This document shows, piece by piece, positions 62,382 through 64,000 of a DNA stretch of 64,000 nucleotides. Where the stretch lies: the NCBI RefSeq assembly GCF_001675165.1, contig NZ_LROS01000003.1, forward strand, positions 49,804 through 113,803, read 5' to 3'. The notes under the pieces were generated by a model. It was given only the letters and a program-made list of their open reading frames with translations. It was not told the DNA's origin and did not search any database. The translations under genes were made by a program, and so were the position numbers. Each line of letters begins with the position of its first letter. Within the stretch, counting starts at the first letter, position 1. Source of the DNA: Clostridium ragsdalei P11 (GTDB taxonomy: Bacteria > Bacillota > Clostridia > Clostridiales > Clostridiaceae).

Positions 62382-62804
62382 ATGTACAATGATAGATTTG
62401 ATAAAGAATTGATAGATTATTTGTTAATATACTTTGAATCACAAAAAGTAGAACAGTTAAATGTGACAAGTTTTATTGTTGGAGATAATATTTACCAAAT
62501 TAGATTTGAGAACAAAGAAATGGTTTTACAATTCTTTTATGAAAGAGAGCATGAACATTGTGAAGCACAAATCAGAATAACAAATATTCTATTAAAAGGA
62601 ACACTGAGAAATAAAGGTTTAAGCAAAAATCTTATCAATAATCTTCTTCGTTACTGTCATAATCATGGGGATATGTCCTTGTGGATATATGAACTCATAA
62701 ATCGGTCATGGAAAGAGTATTTAGTTGCACATGGAGCAAGAGTATTTCAAGAAGAATCACGTCTTGAAGGTGCTATTCTTTTGATTTGTAACACAATTAA
62801 CTAA
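62382..62804 (+). CDS. GNAT-like small protein
   Basis: A 140-residue protein. ILLKGTLRNKGLSKNLINNL followed by LRYCHNHGDMSLWIYELINR and YLVAHGARVF is the arrangement of a GNAT acetyltransferase (R-x-GLS acetyl-CoA loop, then the last strands). The N-terminal half is unrecognised. Start ATG after AAGGGAGACAG. Function in the cargo group is unknown; it may modify or protect a partner. Confidence 0.6.
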   Translation: MYNDRFDKELIDYLLIYFESQKVEQLNVTSFIVGDNIYQIRFENKEMVLQFFYEREHEHCEAQIRITNILLKGTLRNKGLSKNLINNLLRYCHNHGDMSLWIYELINRSWKEYLVAHGARVFQEESRLEGAILLICNTIN

Positions 62805-62837
62805 AATGTATAATTGAAAACTATTGAAATACTCAAC

Positions 62838-62890
62838 TAAAATTCCAGTTTAAAGGCTCAGTAATATAAATATTAAATTTATAAGATTAA
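62838..62890 (+). repeat. Leader repeat copy C
   Basis: AAATTCCAGTTTAAAGGCTC then AGTAATATAAATATTAAATTT, before the gene at 62913. Confidence 0.6.
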
Positions 62891-62912
62891 TTTTAGGAGG
62901 TATTATAAAATT

Positions 62913-63674
62913 ATGAATTTAAATTATTCATTATGTCAAAATATTGATGTAGCAACAACAAATCTTTGGCAATTACGAAATGATACTTGTAGAATTCGAT
63001 GGAATGATATAGTTATTGCTCAAGATTATTTTTGTTGGCTTAATAATGCAATTTTTGCCGATTACTCCACAATTACTTTTTTGTTAAAAAGTATGCCAGA
63101 TATTAATCAGTTTGATTTGCGTCCTATCTATTGTATAATGAGGTCATCTTTGGAAAAATATGCTGACATTTTAAATCTTTATATTAAAGGGAAACCTTAT
63201 TACGCATATATGAATTATTTAAATTGTTATTCAGCTTCAAGAACATTTAAAGCAAATGGAGAAATTGATATTGCAACTAATAAGAGCAAAGAAGCAGATG
63301 AATATAAAAATATTGTTAAACAGACATTTAATACAGATACTTGCAATAGAACTACACGATATTATTTATTGGGTGAATTCAACAAACTTCCACAACTTGA
63401 TAATATACCATTTGTTCTAGAATTTAATAGAAATATTGCAAATCTAGACTCTCGTCTTAGTCAGATACTACACAACAATGTTGAGTCAAATATTAGTAGC
63501 AATTTTAAAAAAACAAATGAAATCATCAAATCTATACATTATATGATGTATATTTCTTTATGCTTATTTCAGATACATTACAATTGGTATACATTACAAA
63601 TAAATCAAGGATTACAGTATTTAAAAAATGCAATTAATATTATAAACGATAATCAAGCAATACAAAATCTTTAG
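62913..63674 (+). CDS. Protein of unknown function in the cargo cluster
   Basis: A 253-residue mainly helical protein without a signal peptide. LRPIYCIMRSSLEKYADILN near 70 and DSRLSQILHNNVESNIS late resemble helical bundles of DUF5677-type or HEPN-like Abi proteins, but no clear RNxxxH motif is seen. Start ATG after TTAGGAGG. It is followed by a nitroreductase relic. I do not assign a function. Confidence 0.6.
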   Translation: MNLNYSLCQNIDVATTNLWQLRNDTCRIRWNDIVIAQDYFCWLNNAIFADYSTITFLLKSMPDINQFDLRPIYCIMRSSLEKYADILNLYIKGKPYYAYMNYLNCYSASRTFKANGEIDIATNKSKEADEYKNIVKQTFNTDTCNRTTRYYLLGEFNKLPQLDNIPFVLEFNRNIANLDSRLSQILHNNVESNISSNFKKTNEIIKSIHYMMYISLCLFQIHYNWYTLQINQGLQYLKNAINIINDNQAIQNL

Positions 63675-63739
63675 AAAATTCTAATTTAATAAGATGAACT
63701 AAATGAGCATAGAAGTAGTCTACAAAAGTATAAATCTAA

Positions 63740-63881
63740 ATAAACACCAATAGACATTCTTAATAAAATATTGGATGCTGCAAGAACTGGTTGAGATTGT
63801 TGCACTTGGATATTCTGATGAAAAAACAAATCCAAGATCGAGTAAGATACCGGATATCATTATTGAATATAGGTCTTAAAA
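63740..63881 (+). pseudogene. Nitroreductase relic with a large internal deletion
   Basis: N-terminal PIDILNKILDAARTG, then in a shifted frame VEIVALGYSDEKTNPRSSKI and PDIIIEYRS before TAA. These are the first and last blocks of nitroreductases, so about 130 middle residues are deleted. Confidence 0.6.
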
Positions 63882-63953
63882 ATCAATATTTTCCATTATG
63901 TCAAAAAATGGTCAAGCACTGCCCTTTTACCTGTATAATCAAATAAAAAGGCG

Positions 63954-64000
63954 GTGGTTACCATAGAAGAGCTTGTTAGAAAAGCCAAATCCGGCGACAA
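63954..64000 (+). CDS. Start of a sigma-like/HTH gene, cut by the window end
   Basis: GTG at 63954 opens VTIEELVRKAKSGD, matching the first residues of clostridial sigma-type or conjugative-transposon HTH proteins. The frame runs off the end. A decayed copy of the same 5' region lies at 39673-39800, and part of its upstream flank (63878-63931) recurs at 47030-47082. GTG start is uncertain because AAAGG is very near. Confidence 0.5.
   Translation, partial: MVTIEELVRKAKSGD

Noticed and set aside
1..64000. tRNA, rRNA and CRISPR arrays
   Set aside because: Read for cloverleaf ends, conserved rRNA stretches and regularly spaced repeats; none was convincing.

Overview
The window is AT-rich DNA with Clostridium-type gene content: strong AGGAGG-type ribosome binding sites, TTGACA/TATAAT promoters, a Firmicute-type EutVW system, a cysteine-form FdhF and a glycyl-radical enzyme. 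This suggests an anaerobic Clostridium, possibly of the acetogenic or solventogenic group. The species cannot be fixed from the sequence alone. No rRNA, tRNA or CRISPR array was recognised.

Layout. (1) 1-8.5 kb holds housekeeping and accessory genes: a CsoR regulator with a visible promoter and operator, a beta-CASP nuclease, a DUF554 protein, a nitroreductase, a 2-hydroxyacid dehydrogenase and a secreted HExxH protein, separated by palindromic repeat elements. (2) 8.5-24.8 kb is a complete 19-gene ethanolamine-utilisation microcompartment operon, all on the minus strand: eutG-S-P-V-W, then eutA-B-C-L, a K-like shell gene, eutE-M-T, pduL, eutJ, a eut hypothetical gene, eutN-H-Q. Ethanolamine is split by EutBC (AdoCbl made by EutT, EutA reactivation). 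Acetaldehyde goes to acetyl-CoA (EutE) or ethanol (EutG), and acetyl-CoA to acetyl phosphate (PduL). EutS/L/M/K-like/N form the shell. Two terminators, before eutG and before eutA, each carry a dual-hairpin ANTAR target that EutV should use for antitermination. (3) 25-39.5 kb holds transport, biotin (bioB-bioY) and regulator/target pairs: TetR, MocR-LysE, Crp and AraC families. (4) 39.6-47.7 kb is a mosaic: a truncated glycyl-radical enzyme, a ferredoxin, an fdhF-FeS pair, and duplicated fragments of an unknown gene, an amidase, a Fic gene and a sigma-like gene. (5) 47.9-55.5 kb has acetyltransferases, an AraC regulator, Fic, a HepT-MntA pair and a RloA-like ATPase. (6) 55.5-59.4 kb is an integrase-repressor-excisionase-DnaD module from a phage or integrative element. 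(7) 59.5-64 kb is cargo that looks like a defence island: a HEPN/zinc-ribbon protein, an ABC-type AAA ATPase, a GNAT-like protein and an unknown protein. Three of its genes follow related AT-rich leader repeats. The window ends inside a sigma-like gene.

The most useful observations are the paired ANTAR antiterminators, the BMC shell protein with an acidic linker and SAP/Rho-N-like tail, the mosaic of recombined gene fragments, and the uncharacterised gene group at 59.5-63.7 kb. All functional calls rest on motif recognition, because no database search was possible.
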